From Devosia sp. (GTDB lineage: Bacteria; Pseudomonadota; Alphaproteobacteria; Rhizobiales; Devosiaceae), in NCBI GenBank assembly GCA_016793415.1, contig JAEUMC010000229.1, forward strand, positions 1 through 8,157: a stretch of 8,157 nt of DNA, written 5' to 3'. Below, in pieces: positions 1-5,854 of this stretch (its first letter is position 1; each line of letters begins with the position of its first letter). The notes below the pieces were generated by a model. The model had not been told where the DNA came from. It did not search any database and saw only the letters and a list, made by a program, of their open reading frames with translations. Both the position numbers and the translations under genes were made by a program.

Positions 1-1
1 C

Positions 2-757
2 ATGGCCGCATCACTTGGAGGGGAGGTAACCGCGCTGGTTCACGAGGTGGACATCGGCGAGGTTCAGAACGTCGTGGCGGATGCGCTGGTCAATATCTCT
101 GGAATGATTGCAGCCGCCGAAGCGCGGAGCCGTGCAGCGGCAAAGCCGTTGATTGAAGAGGTCAACCATCTGGCCCATCGGTTCCAGATCGGGCTGACCG
201 TGCAGACCGTGAGGAGCCGACCCGAGGTTGCAGCAGCGCTCTTCGCCCAGCGGGCGAGGACTTTCGACTGCTCGCTTCTCATGCCGATGGCGAGCAGCGA
301 CGACCAGGCGATGGTTGCCGAGGCCGTGCTGTTCGGCTCCGGGGGACCGGCATGGCTGTTTCCACTGGGGGAAGTCACATCGCATCTGGCGTCCGCGGCC
401 GTCGCCTGGGATGGCAGCCGGGCAGCGGCACGCGCGGTACGTGATGCATTGCCGATCCTCTCGGTCGTCAGGCACGTGACCATCCTCTGCGCGACCGATG
501 ACAAGCCGGTCGAACCCACCACCATCGGTGCCCTGCAGGACTTTCTGCGCCGCCACCAGATCACGGCTGAGGCACAGCTGTTCAATCGATCGGAGCGCCC
601 CATCGGGGAGGCGCTGCAGCAAACGGCGCTCGACAGCGGAGCGGGGCTGCTGGTGATGGGGGCGTATGGACATAGCCGTATTCGCGAGTTCGTGCTCGGC
701 GGCGCCACCAGGACCGTGTTGTCCGATCGGCGGATGCCGATCCTGATGTCGCACTGA
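2..757 (+). CDS. Universal stress protein, tandem UspA domains (5' end cut by window edge)
   Basis: This is a cytoplasmic universal stress protein, a family of nucleotide-binding proteins that support survival under starvation, low oxygen or energy stress. Numbering from the first visible Met, residues 1-120 are a first UspA domain lacking a clear ATP loop. A second domain begins near VAWDGSRAAARAV (134-146) and ends with the ATP-binding signature G220-x2-G223-x-S225, then GG-x-T (233-236), as in the ATP-binding subclass. The visible N-terminus (LGGEVTALVHEVD) corresponds to the second beta strand of the fold. The first strand and helix, roughly 20-25 residues, are therefore missing, and the ATG at position 2 is probably internal to a longer gene. 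The stop is TGA at 755-757. Family identity is clear; the specific stress role is inferred from the neighbourhood. Confidence 0.88.
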   Translation: MAASLGGEVTALVHEVDIGEVQNVVADALVNISGMIAAAEARSRAAAKPLIEEVNHLAHRFQIGLTVQTVRSRPEVAAALFAQRARTFDCSLLMPMASSDDQAMVAEAVLFGSGGPAWLFPLGEVTSHLASAAVAWDGSRAAARAVRDALPILSVVRHVTILCATDDKPVEPTTIGALQDFLRRHQITAEAQLFNRSERPIGEALQQTALDSGAGLLVMGAYGHSRIREFVLGGATRTVLSDRRMPILMSH

Positions 758-908
758 TGCGAGCAGTGGGACTGCACAGCGACGCACAACCGATCGTTGC
801 AGGGCTAACGATCCTTGTCGGGCTGATTCGGCGGCTGAAGCCGGGATCGGCTGGACGGGCCGCCATCGCGATGTCTGACGATCGGCTGGCCGTCTCGCCG
901 GCGCCGGT
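758..908. other. Intergenic stretch with a possible weak hairpin after the stress-protein gene
   Basis: This non-coding stretch separates the stress-protein stop from the operator of the next operon. I see no convincing gene in it. CGATCC (809-814) can pair with GGATCG (844-849), and GGCT (821-824) inside can pair with AGCC (839-842). This could be an intrinsic terminator or an attenuating structure, but no T-run follows, so the terminator reading is weak. Confidence 0.3.
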
Positions 909-922
909 TTGAGCTGAGTCAA
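909..922 (+). promoter_or_regulatory. FNR/FixK-type operator ahead of the BON operon
   Basis: TTGA-GCTGAG-TCAA is a perfect 14-base match to the half-sites bound by FNR, FixK, Anr and Dnr, the CRP-superfamily regulators of low-oxygen genes. Its centre is 915.5. A -10-like hexamer TAGCAT lies at 944-949, predicting transcription from about 956-957 and placing the operator at about -41, the usual class II activating position. The leader would be about 23 bases and carries the GAGGAG ribosome site at 968-973. The outer fifth bases (G and G) fit FixK/Dnr-type sites better than the strict FNR form TTGAT-N4-ATCAA. The motif and spacing are directly visible; which regulator binds is inference. Confidence 0.82.
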
Positions 923-943
923 AGCGGCGGCCGACCCTCACGC

Positions 944-949
944 TAGCAT
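944..949 (+). promoter_or_regulatory. Predicted -10 element of the BON operon promoter
   Basis: TAGCAT matches four of six bases of TATAAT and sits 21 bases after the FNR/FixK-type operator. There is no recognisable -35 box, as expected when an activator bound near -41 replaces it. Confidence 0.5.
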
Positions 950-979
950 GGCTCCGGAATATGCCCCGAGGAGCATTCG

Positions 980-1630
980 ATGCGTGAAGATCATAAGCTG
1001 CAGGCCGCCGTCCAGTCGCGTCTCGACCTGGATCCCTCAATCAACTCGAGCCATATCGGTGTGGCGGCCCGTGAGGGGATCGTCACCATCTCGGGACATG
1101 TGGCTACCCTGCTTGAACGTTCCGCGGCAGAACGCGCCGCAGGCCAGGTGAGGGGCGTGCGGGCAGTCATCAACGAGCTCTCCGTCGAGCTTGCCGGCAT
1201 CAGTCGAACCTCGGACGAGCAGATTGCCGAACGCGCCTATGCGCGCCTGGCCTCCAACGTGTCCGTGCCGCTGGATCGGCTCCACCTTGCCGTCAAGGAT
1301 GGCACCATCACCCTGCACGGCGATGTCGATTGGCCCTTCCAGCTGCAGGCCGCGATCGACGATCTGGAACTGCTCGAAGGGGTGCGCGAGATCCGCAGCG
1401 ACGCCCAGATCCGGCCGCCTGTTCGCGCCGACCAGGTGCAGGAGAAGATCAAGCAGGCGCTGGCGCGGGTCGCCCCCCTCGATGCCGAGCGCATCGACGT
1501 GACCGCCAATGGCAGCCAGGTCACTCTCTCTGGCGAAGTCACCTCCTGGCACGAGAAAGGGCTGGCCGAGAGCACGGCCTGGTGTGTGCCCGGCGTGTCC
1601 CAGGTCACCAATCAGATTACCGTTCTCTAA
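980..1630 (+). CDS. Triple BON-domain protein (OsmY/Kbp-like), cytoplasmic
   Basis: This 216-residue protein is built from three consecutive BON domains, roughly residues 4-72, 77-145 and 149-215. Each has the family's alpha-beta pattern with a glycine turn: GIVTISGHV (33-41), GTITLHGDV (108-116) and SQVTLSGEV (179-187). BON domains occur in OsmY, in the potassium-binding protein Kbp and in secretins, where they bind ligands or surfaces; the ligand here is not known. There is no signal peptide or membrane segment, so unlike OsmY it is probably cytoplasmic. The start is supported by GAGGAG at 968-973, six bases upstream of the ATG. It is the first gene of a four-gene operon behind the FNR/FixK-type operator at 909-922. 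The eRF1-like gene follows after ten bases. Low-oxygen induction is inferred from that operator. Confidence 0.9.
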   Translation: MREDHKLQAAVQSRLDLDPSINSSHIGVAAREGIVTISGHVATLLERSAAERAAGQVRGVRAVINELSVELAGISRTSDEQIAERAYARLASNVSVPLDRLHLAVKDGTITLHGDVDWPFQLQAAIDDLELLEGVREIRSDAQIRPPVRADQVQEKIKQALARVAPLDAERIDVTANGSQVTLSGEVTSWHEKGLAESTAWCVPGVSQVTNQITVL

Positions 1631-1640
1631 GGAAATCCTC

Positions 1641-2021
1641 ATGAGCTTTCACGCCTGCGTCTGGCTCGACCAGCGCCACGCCAAGATCTTCCGCATCGGT
1701 GCAATGACCGCCGAGATGCAGTCGGTCACCGACGACCGTCCCGAGCACCATCTGCACCGCAAGGCCGACCATGTCGGCATGGGAACGCTGGAGATGGACC
1801 AGGAACTGCTCCATGAGATCGCCGAGAACCTGGGCAGTGCCGAAGCCATTCTGATCATGGGGCCGGGCAAGGCCAAGACGACCTTCAAGGCGTATCTCGA
1901 CGAACATTTCCCCGAGCTCGCCCACCGGGTGTGGGACGTACGGGCCAGCGATCATCCCACCGATGCGCAGATCGTCGCCGAGGCTCGATCCTGGTTTCGG
2001 GCTCAGGATCGCATGCACTAG
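1641..2021 (+). CDS. eRF1-domain-3-like 'translational machinery' protein
   Basis: This 126-residue soluble protein begins MSFHACVWLDQRHAKIF and contains LIMGPGKAKTTFKAYL (71-86) and SDHPTDAQIVA (103-113). I recognise this as the family usually labelled 'translational machinery protein' or 'eRF1 domain 3-like'. It corresponds to the L7Ae-like C-terminal domain of archaeal/eukaryotic release factor eRF1 and Pelota. No GGQ peptide-release motif or decoding domain is present, so it cannot act as a classical release factor. HHLHRKADHVG (36-46) is rich in His and basic residues. The ATG at 1641 is chosen because AAGGA (1629-1633) overlaps the preceding stop and the family starts here; a longer reading into the BON gene lacks support. 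It is second in the operon. Ribosome or RNA association is a family-based inference. Confidence 0.75.
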   Translation: MSFHACVWLDQRHAKIFRIGAMTAEMQSVTDDRPEHHLHRKADHVGMGTLEMDQELLHEIAENLGSAEAILIMGPGKAKTTFKAYLDEHFPELAHRVWDVRASDHPTDAQIVAEARSWFRAQDRMH

Positions 2022-2030
2022 GAGGCGCCT

Positions 2031-2312
2031 ATGCAACCAGACCAAGCCGGGTATCGCATGCATCGGCTGTCGCAGTGCGCCTCTGCCGGCGATGCGATTG
2101 CCTGTTACTTGCGGCATGCCGCCAGTTGCGGCTGTCAGGCCAGACCCGAGGGCGTGATGGCGGAACTGGATCGCCGCGCCATCTCGCTGCCGTTGGGACA
2201 TGAGCAGCGCGGGGCGGCGGTCGGCAGCCTAGGAGTGCCTGAGGCGCCGGAGCTCGTCATGGAGATCGCCTCGGGGGGCTCGGCGCTTCGCCAATCGGGT
2301 CTGCAACTATGA
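2031..2312 (+). CDS. Small HAxxCGC-motif protein, C-terminally extended paralogue
   Basis: This 93-residue protein has no function I recognise. Its first 50 residues align without gaps with the next gene's product: H11, H29, A30, C33, G34, C35, P39, G41, E45, L46 and R49 are the same at the same positions. The His and paired Cys could bind a metal or be redox-active, but this is not shown. Extra Cys residues occur at 16 and 25. Residues 51-93 form a Gly/Ala-rich tail with no counterpart in the sister protein. The start is fixed by a full AGGAGG at 2020-2025, which overlaps the stop of the eRF1-like gene. Its stop overlaps the next start as ATGA, implying coupled translation. It is the third gene of the BON operon. 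Confidence 0.68.
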   Translation: MQPDQAGYRMHRLSQCASAGDAIACYLRHAASCGCQARPEGVMAELDRRAISLPLGHEQRGAAVGSLGVPEAPELVMEIASGGSALRQSGLQL

Positions 2313-2491
2313 AGCTCAATCGCGAATGGCACCTGGCGCACCCGATGCCCAGAAATGCGACGCTCGAGCAGCGGCTCGAGTGGCATGCGGAGCATGCCGT
2401 CAACTGCGGCTGTCGCGACATGCCGCCCGGCATCCGCAAGGAACTGGAGGCGCGAGGACTGATCGGACCAACGCTGCGCAGCCTCCGCTAG
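2309..2491 (+). CDS. Small HAxxCGC-motif protein of unknown function
   Basis: This 60-residue cytoplasmic protein contains WHLAHPMPRNATLEQRLEWH (7-26) and EHAVNCGCRDMPPGI (28-42). I believe similar short proteins with the MPxNxTLEQRxxWHxEHxxxCGCR pattern are common and uncharacterised in alphaproteobacteria; that is recollection, not a search. His 8, 11, 26 and 29 together with Cys 33 and 35 make a possible metal site. No good ribosome site precedes the ATG. Translation probably depends on coupling, because the start overlaps the previous stop (ATGA at 2309-2312). It is the last gene of the BON operon, ending with TAG directly before the hairpin at 2493-2534. Confidence 0.78.
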   Translation: MKLNREWHLAHPMPRNATLEQRLEWHAEHAVNCGCRDMPPGIRKELEARGLIGPTLRSLR

Positions 2492-2492
2492 G

Positions 2493-2534
2493 GCGCTTCA
2501 GGCAGAGTTGCCAACTCTTGCTTGCTCGAAGCGC
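2493..2534. terminator. Nested inverted repeat between convergent operons, possible bidirectional terminator
   Basis: GCGCTTC at 2493-2499 is the exact reverse complement of GAAGCGC at 2528-2534. Inside it, AGAGTT (2504-2509) pairs with AACTCT (2513-2518) around a GCC loop. The structure fills the 63-base gap between the convergent ends of the BON operon and trxC, where a shared terminator is expected. No clear T-run follows on either strand, so Rho-independent termination is uncertain. Confidence 0.45.
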
Positions 2535-2554
2535 GACCAAATCAGAAGGGCCGA

Positions 2555-3007
2555 TCAGTGGCCCGCCTGCTGATTGAGGCGCTCTGCGACCCAGCTGCCG
2601 ATCTTTGCCGCCGGCATGGCGCCCGCTACGCGGCCGATTTCCCTGCCGCCCCTGAACAGCAGCAATGTCGGGATGCTGCGGATGCCCAGCTTCGCCGAGA
2701 GCGCCTGTTCGGCATCGGAATCGAGCTTGACGAAGCGGGCAGTGGGTTCGCCCTCCGCAGTGGCGCGCTCATATTCCGGCGCCATCGCCCGGCAAGGTCC
2801 GCACCAGGCGGCCCAGACATCGACGACCACCGGAAGGGTACCTTTTTCGACCTGTCGCATGAGCATCGCTGCGTCGACGTCCTTTGGCCGTCCGGTGAAC
2901 AGCAGCTTGCCGCAGCCGCCGCACTTGGCCTCTGCCGCCGGGCGCCCCGAGGGTAGCCGGTTGATGGCACCGCACTCGAGGCAGACTGCTCGCTGTTCCT
3001 GTGACAT
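2555..3007 (-). CDS. trxC: Thioredoxin 2 (zinc-binding, TrxC type)
   Basis: This 150-residue cytoplasmic thioredoxin reduces protein disulfides, drawing electrons from thioredoxin reductase. An N-terminal zinc ribbon with two CxxC pairs (C9/C12 and C29/C32) distinguishes TrxC from TrxA. The thioredoxin fold follows with the active site W68-C-G-P-C72 and the cis-proline loop IPT (P113). The length matches the family's roughly 140-150 residues. The Met at 3007 is preferred over the in-frame Met at 3061, which would add 18 residues and overlap the upstream gene; family members begin just before the first CxxC. The ribosome site upstream is weak. It lies ten bases after the winged-helix gene and is last in the ppsA operon, so it probably shares the low-oxygen promoter. 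In enterobacteria trxC is instead under OxyR. Confidence 0.93.
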   Translation of the reverse strand: MSQEQRAVCLECGAINRLPSGRPAAEAKCGGCGKLLFTGRPKDVDAAMLMRQVEKGTLPVVVDVWAAWCGPCRAMAPEYERATAEGEPTARFVKLDSDAEQALSAKLGIRSIPTLLLFRGGREIGRVAGAMPAAKIGSWVAERLNQQAGH

Positions 3008-3017
3008 GTGGCTCGGC

Positions 3018-3275
3018 TCAGGATCTTTCCGGGTTGTCGATATAGGTATGATTGGCGTCATCCCACAGGATCCGCCCCGAACGGGTGAGAAGTTCCAGGA
3101 TGCCGGCGGCGATCATGTCACGGTGCGTCGGCTCGAGCTCGGCGCCCAGGCCGAGCGCCTCGCCGATCGAGGACAAGCTCAATCCCCTGGGATGACGCGT
3201 CAGCAGGTTGACGACGGAGTCTTCGATATATTTCAGGCCCAGCTGGGCCTGTTCACGGTGGTCGAGGTCGTTCAT
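3018..3275 (-). CDS. Small putative winged-helix protein
   Basis: This 85-residue protein does not match a family I can name. Its layout suggests a stand-alone winged helix-turn-helix domain. A first helix spans about 10-27, then LSLSSIGEALGLG (32-44) could be helix 2 with its turn, and EPTHRDMIAAGILELLTRSG (48-67) a recognition-type helix. A hairpin wing RILWDDANHTYID (68-80) follows. The Met at 3275 is preceded by GAGG at a suitable distance (CTGAGGATCAGCAAG upstream). It starts 11 bases after the ppsA stop and ends 10 bases before trxC, so it is the middle gene of a three-gene operon. It could regulate the local genes or be a protein-interaction module; either role is inference. Confidence 0.72.
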   Translation of the reverse strand: MNDLDHREQAQLGLKYIEDSVVNLLTRHPRGLSLSSIGEALGLGAELEPTHRDMIAAGILELLTRSGRILWDDANHTYIDNPERS

Positions 3276-3286
3276 CTTGCTGATCC

Positions 3287-5683
3287 TCAGGCTGCTGTTC
3301 GTTTCGCGGCTTCCGCCGCAGCGACATGGTGTTTGACGGCGACGAAGCTGTCGGGGCTGACGGAGATGGAGTCGATGCCGCACTCGACGAGAAAGCGGGC
3401 GAACTCCGGGTGGTCGCTCGGGGCCTGGCCGCACAGCCCGATTCTGGCGCCAGCCTTGTGCGCTTCGGCGATCACATTGCCGATCATCCATTTGACCGCC
3501 GGATCCTGCTCATCGAACAGCCCTGCCAGTTCGGCCGAGTCCCGATCCACCCCCAATGTGAGCTGGGTCAAGTCGTTGGAGCCGATCGAGAACCCGTCGA
3601 AGCGACGGGCGAACTGCGCGGCCAGCACGACGTTGGACGGCACTTCGCACATCACATAGACCTGCAGGCCGTCCTTGCCGCGCTGCAGACCGTGCTCGGC
3701 CATTACCTCGAGTACGCGATCGGCCTCGATGATCGAGCGGCAGAACGGGATCATGACGATGACATTGTCGAAGCCGAGCCTGCTCCGCAGCCGCGCGATG
3801 GCCTGGCATTCGAGGGCAAAGCCGTCCTTGTAGCGATCGGAATAGTAGCGCGACGCGCCCCGGAAGCCGATCATCGGGTTCTCTTCCATGGGTTCGAACG
3901 CTGCCCCGCCGGTCAGGCCGGCATACTCGTTGGTCTTGAAGTCACTCATCCGGATGATGACAGGCTTGGGCCAGGCCGCTGCCGCAATTCGGGCGAGCCC
4001 CCGGGAAAGTTGATCGACGAAGAATTCCGGCTTGCTGTCGTAGCCGATGGTCAGCCGCTCGATATCGTGCCTCGCCTGCTCGTCGCGCACCTCGTCGAAA
4101 TGAACGAGCGCCATCGGATGGATGCGGATCGCATTGCTGATGACGAACTCCATGCGCGCGAGGCCGACGCCGTCCGCCGGCAGCCGCCACCAGCGGAAGG
4201 CAGCGCCCGGATTGGCAAGGTTCAACATCACCCGGGTGGTGCTCGGGGGCAGGTGCTCGAGGTCGAGCGTCTGCACTTCGATCTCGGCCGATCCCTCGTA
4301 GATCGCGCCTTCGTCGCCTTCGGCACAACTGACGGTGACCTCCTGGCCGCTATGCAGCAGTTCGGTGGCATTGCCGGTGCCGACAATCGCCGGTAGGCCG
4401 AGTTCGCGACTGACGATCGCCGCATGCGAGGTCCGTCCGCCATGGTCGGTGACGATCGCTGCCGCCCGTTTCATGATCGGGACCCAGTCGGGATCGGTGG
4501 TCGAAGTCACCAGCACCGAGCCATCGACGAACTGCGCGATGTCCGCGGCGCTGTCGAGCAGGCATACCGGGGCGCTAACTGCGGCATCGCCGATTGCCAG
4601 CCCTGCGAGCAGGCGACGGCCGTGCTGCTGCACCCGATAGGACTTCATGGCGCCGGCTTCGCGCCGGGCCTGCACTGTTTCCGGCCGGGCCTGCACGATG
4701 AACATCTCGCCCGTGGCGCCGTCCTTGGCCCATTCCATGTCCATCGGGCAGCCATAGTGCTGTTCGATGGCGACGGCCCATCTGGCGAGGGTGACGATTT
4801 CTTCGTCGGCCAGCACCAAGGCGGCGCGCTCCGCTTTAGAGGTCGGCACGTTTCGGGTGGGCGTATCGCCGCCGGAATAGACCATCTTGATGGTCTTGGC
4901 GCCGCGCGTCTTTTCGATGATCGGCACGACGCCGGGGCGATCGAGAAACGGCTTGAAGACCACGTACTCGTCGGGGTCGACCGCCCCCTGGACGACGTTT
5001 TCGCCCAATCCCCAGGCGCCGTTGATCAGCACCACCTTGTCGAAACCGGTTTCGGTGTCGATCGAGAACATTACGCCGGAACTGCCCAGGTCCGACCGCA
5101 CCATCCGCTGCACGCCGATCGACAGGGCAACCTTCATGTGGTCGAACCCCTTGGCCTCGCGGTAGCTGATCGCCCGGTCGGTGAACAGCGAAGCAAAACA
5201 GCGCCGGCAGGCTGCGAGCAGCGCGGCCTCGCCCCGGATGTTGAGGAAGGTCTCTTGCTGGCCGGCAAAGCTCGCATCCGGCAGGTCCTCGGCCGTGGCG
5301 CTCGAGCGGACTGCGACTTCGATCTCGTCCCCGCCGCTGCGGCGGCACAGGTCGCGATAGGCCGAGAGGATCGCCTCGGCGCTGGTCTTGGGCCAGCTCG
5401 CCTTGAGGATCAGGCTGCGGATCGCCTCGCCGGCTTCAGCCAGACTGGCGCGCTGATCCTGCCAGGCGGCCAGGTGGCCGGCGATCCGGTTCCTCAGATC
5501 GTTGGCCTCAACGAAGTGCCAATAGGCCTCGGCGGTGGTTGCGAATCCGGGCGGCACCTGGATGCCCTTTGCCGCGAGGGCCTGCACCATCTCACCCAAC
5601 GAGGCGTTCTTGCCTCCCACCCGTCCGACATCGGCGCGGCGAAGCGTTTCGAACCAGGCGATCTGATTGGCGTGTTGCGACAT
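3287..5683 (-). CDS. ppsA: Phosphoenolpyruvate synthase
   Basis: This 798-residue cytoplasmic enzyme converts pyruvate, ATP and water to phosphoenolpyruvate, AMP and phosphate; E. coli PpsA has 792 residues. It has an N-terminal nucleotide-binding domain (about 18-340) with GGKNASLGEM (23-32), VRSSATAEDLPDASFAGQQ (125-143) and MFIVQARPET (327-336). The mobile phosphohistidine domain carries GGRTSHAAIVSRELG with catalytic His420. The C-terminal TIM-barrel PEP-binding domain has RMSDFKTNEYAGL (578-590), ENPMIGFRGASRY (601-613), GSNDLTQLTLGVDRDS (701-716) and catalytic Cys751 in GLCGQAPSDHPEF. All key residues are present. The ATG at 5683 has GGAG nine to ten bases upstream. It leads a minus-strand operon and is divergent from the glucokinase-family gene across a gap with two FNR/FixK-type sites. 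Co-induction with glycolytic genes is odd for a gluconeogenic enzyme. Confidence 0.97.
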   Translation of the reverse strand: MSQHANQIAWFETLRRADVGRVGGKNASLGEMVQALAAKGIQVPPGFATTAEAYWHFVEANDLRNRIAGHLAAWQDQRASLAEAGEAIRSLILKASWPKTSAEAILSAYRDLCRRSGGDEIEVAVRSSATAEDLPDASFAGQQETFLNIRGEAALLAACRRCFASLFTDRAISYREAKGFDHMKVALSIGVQRMVRSDLGSSGVMFSIDTETGFDKVVLINGAWGLGENVVQGAVDPDEYVVFKPFLDRPGVVPIIEKTRGAKTIKMVYSGGDTPTRNVPTSKAERAALVLADEEIVTLARWAVAIEQHYGCPMDMEWAKDGATGEMFIVQARPETVQARREAGAMKSYRVQQHGRRLLAGLAIGDAAVSAPVCLLDSAADIAQFVDGSVLVTSTTDPDWVPIMKRAAAIVTDHGGRTSHAAIVSRELGLPAIVGTGNATELLHSGQEVTVSCAEGDEGAIYEGSAEIEVQTLDLEHLPPSTTRVMLNLANPGAAFRWWRLPADGVGLARMEFVISNAIRIHPMALVHFDEVRDEQARHDIERLTIGYDSKPEFFVDQLSRGLARIAAAAWPKPVIIRMSDFKTNEYAGLTGGAAFEPMEENPMIGFRGASRYYSDRYKDGFALECQAIARLRSRLGFDNVIVMIPFCRSIIEADRVLEVMAEHGLQRGKDGLQVYVMCEVPSNVVLAAQFARRFDGFSIGSNDLTQLTLGVDRDSAELAGLFDEQDPAVKWMIGNVIAEAHKAGARIGLCGQAPSDHPEFARFLVECGIDSISVSPDSFVAVKHHVAAAEAAKRTAA

Positions 5684-5730
5684 CGGCGGTGCTCCAGTTG
5701 GGCGGGGCCCTGCAGGCCCGGTCGTCGAGG

Positions 5731-5736
5731 ATGCTG
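5731..5736 (-). promoter_or_regulatory. Predicted -10 element of the ppsA promoter
   Basis: On the minus strand this reads CAGCAT, close to the TAGCAT found at the BON operon promoter. It predicts transcription from about 5724, placing the operator at 5759-5772 exactly at -41.5 and giving a 41-base leader before the ppsA ATG. Confidence 0.45.
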
Positions 5737-5758
5737 CCCCTGCCCAAGCGTCGGGTCC

Positions 5759-5772
5759 TTGATCCGCGTCAA
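5759..5772 (-). promoter_or_regulatory. FNR/FixK-type operator assigned to ppsA
   Basis: TTGA-TCCGCG-TCAA is a perfect TTGA-N6-TCAA palindrome and matches nine of ten bases of the stricter FNR form TTGAT-N4-ATCAA. Its centre at 5765.5 is 41.5 bases from the predicted ppsA start point at 5724, the class II activation position. Relative to the divergent glucokinase-family promoter it lies near -67, so it could also influence that side. Confidence 0.82.
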
Positions 5773-5784
5773 ACGTGTGGTCGG

Positions 5785-5798
5785 ATGATCCAGATCAA
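5785..5798 (+). promoter_or_regulatory. Second FNR/FixK-type operator, assigned to the glycolytic operon
   Basis: ATGA-TCCAGA-TCAA differs from the TTGA-N6-TCAA palindrome at one base and fits TTGAT-N4-ATCAA at nine of ten. It shares 13 of 17 positions with the first site, including the flanking ACG after TCAA. Its centre at 5791.5 is 26 bases from the first site. Adding 41.5 predicts transcription from about 5833, with a weak -10 (CATGCT, 5821-5826) and a 22-base leader to the ATG at 5855. Confidence 0.72.
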
Positions 5799-5854
5799 AC
5801 GCACCGGCCTCGCGCGGCCCCATGCTGCGGGCAGATGAAACAGGGAGGCCCCAG

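Noticed and set aside
153..165. TTGA-AGAGG-TCAA resembling an FNR/FixK site
   Set aside because: The spacer is five bases instead of six and it lies inside the stress-protein coding region, away from any promoter.
11..922. A 303-codon minus-strand open frame over the stress-protein gene
   Set aside because: The plus-strand UspA protein has clear family motifs, and the antisense product is an Arg/Pro-rich composition artefact.
1509..1640. N-terminal extension of the eRF1-like protein into the BON gene
   Set aside because: The extension is out of frame with the BON gene it overlaps, is Arg/Pro-rich, and lacks a ribosome site, whereas the ATG at 1641 follows AAGGA and matches the family N-terminus.
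3048..3061. ATGA-TTGGCG-TCAT palindrome upstream of trxC
   Set aside because: It mismatches the consensus at both outer bases and lies in the coding end of the winged-helix gene. A -41 model would start transcription only about six bases before the trxC ATG, leaving no room for a ribosome site.
3008..3061. Longer trxC start at 3061
   Set aside because: It would overlap the upstream gene by 44 bases and add residues not found in the family; the Met at 3007 directly precedes the zinc ribbon.
4424..5788. A 454-codon open frame on the plus strand opposite ppsA
   Set aside because: It lies entirely across a strongly recognisable ppsA and the operator region, has no family features, and is typical of the antisense open frames seen in GC-rich genes.
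5822..5854. Upstream in-frame ATG adding 11 residues to the glucokinase-family protein
   Set aside because: No ribosome site precedes it, it overlaps the predicted -10 element, and the AGGGAGG at 5842-5848 clearly serves the ATG at 5855.
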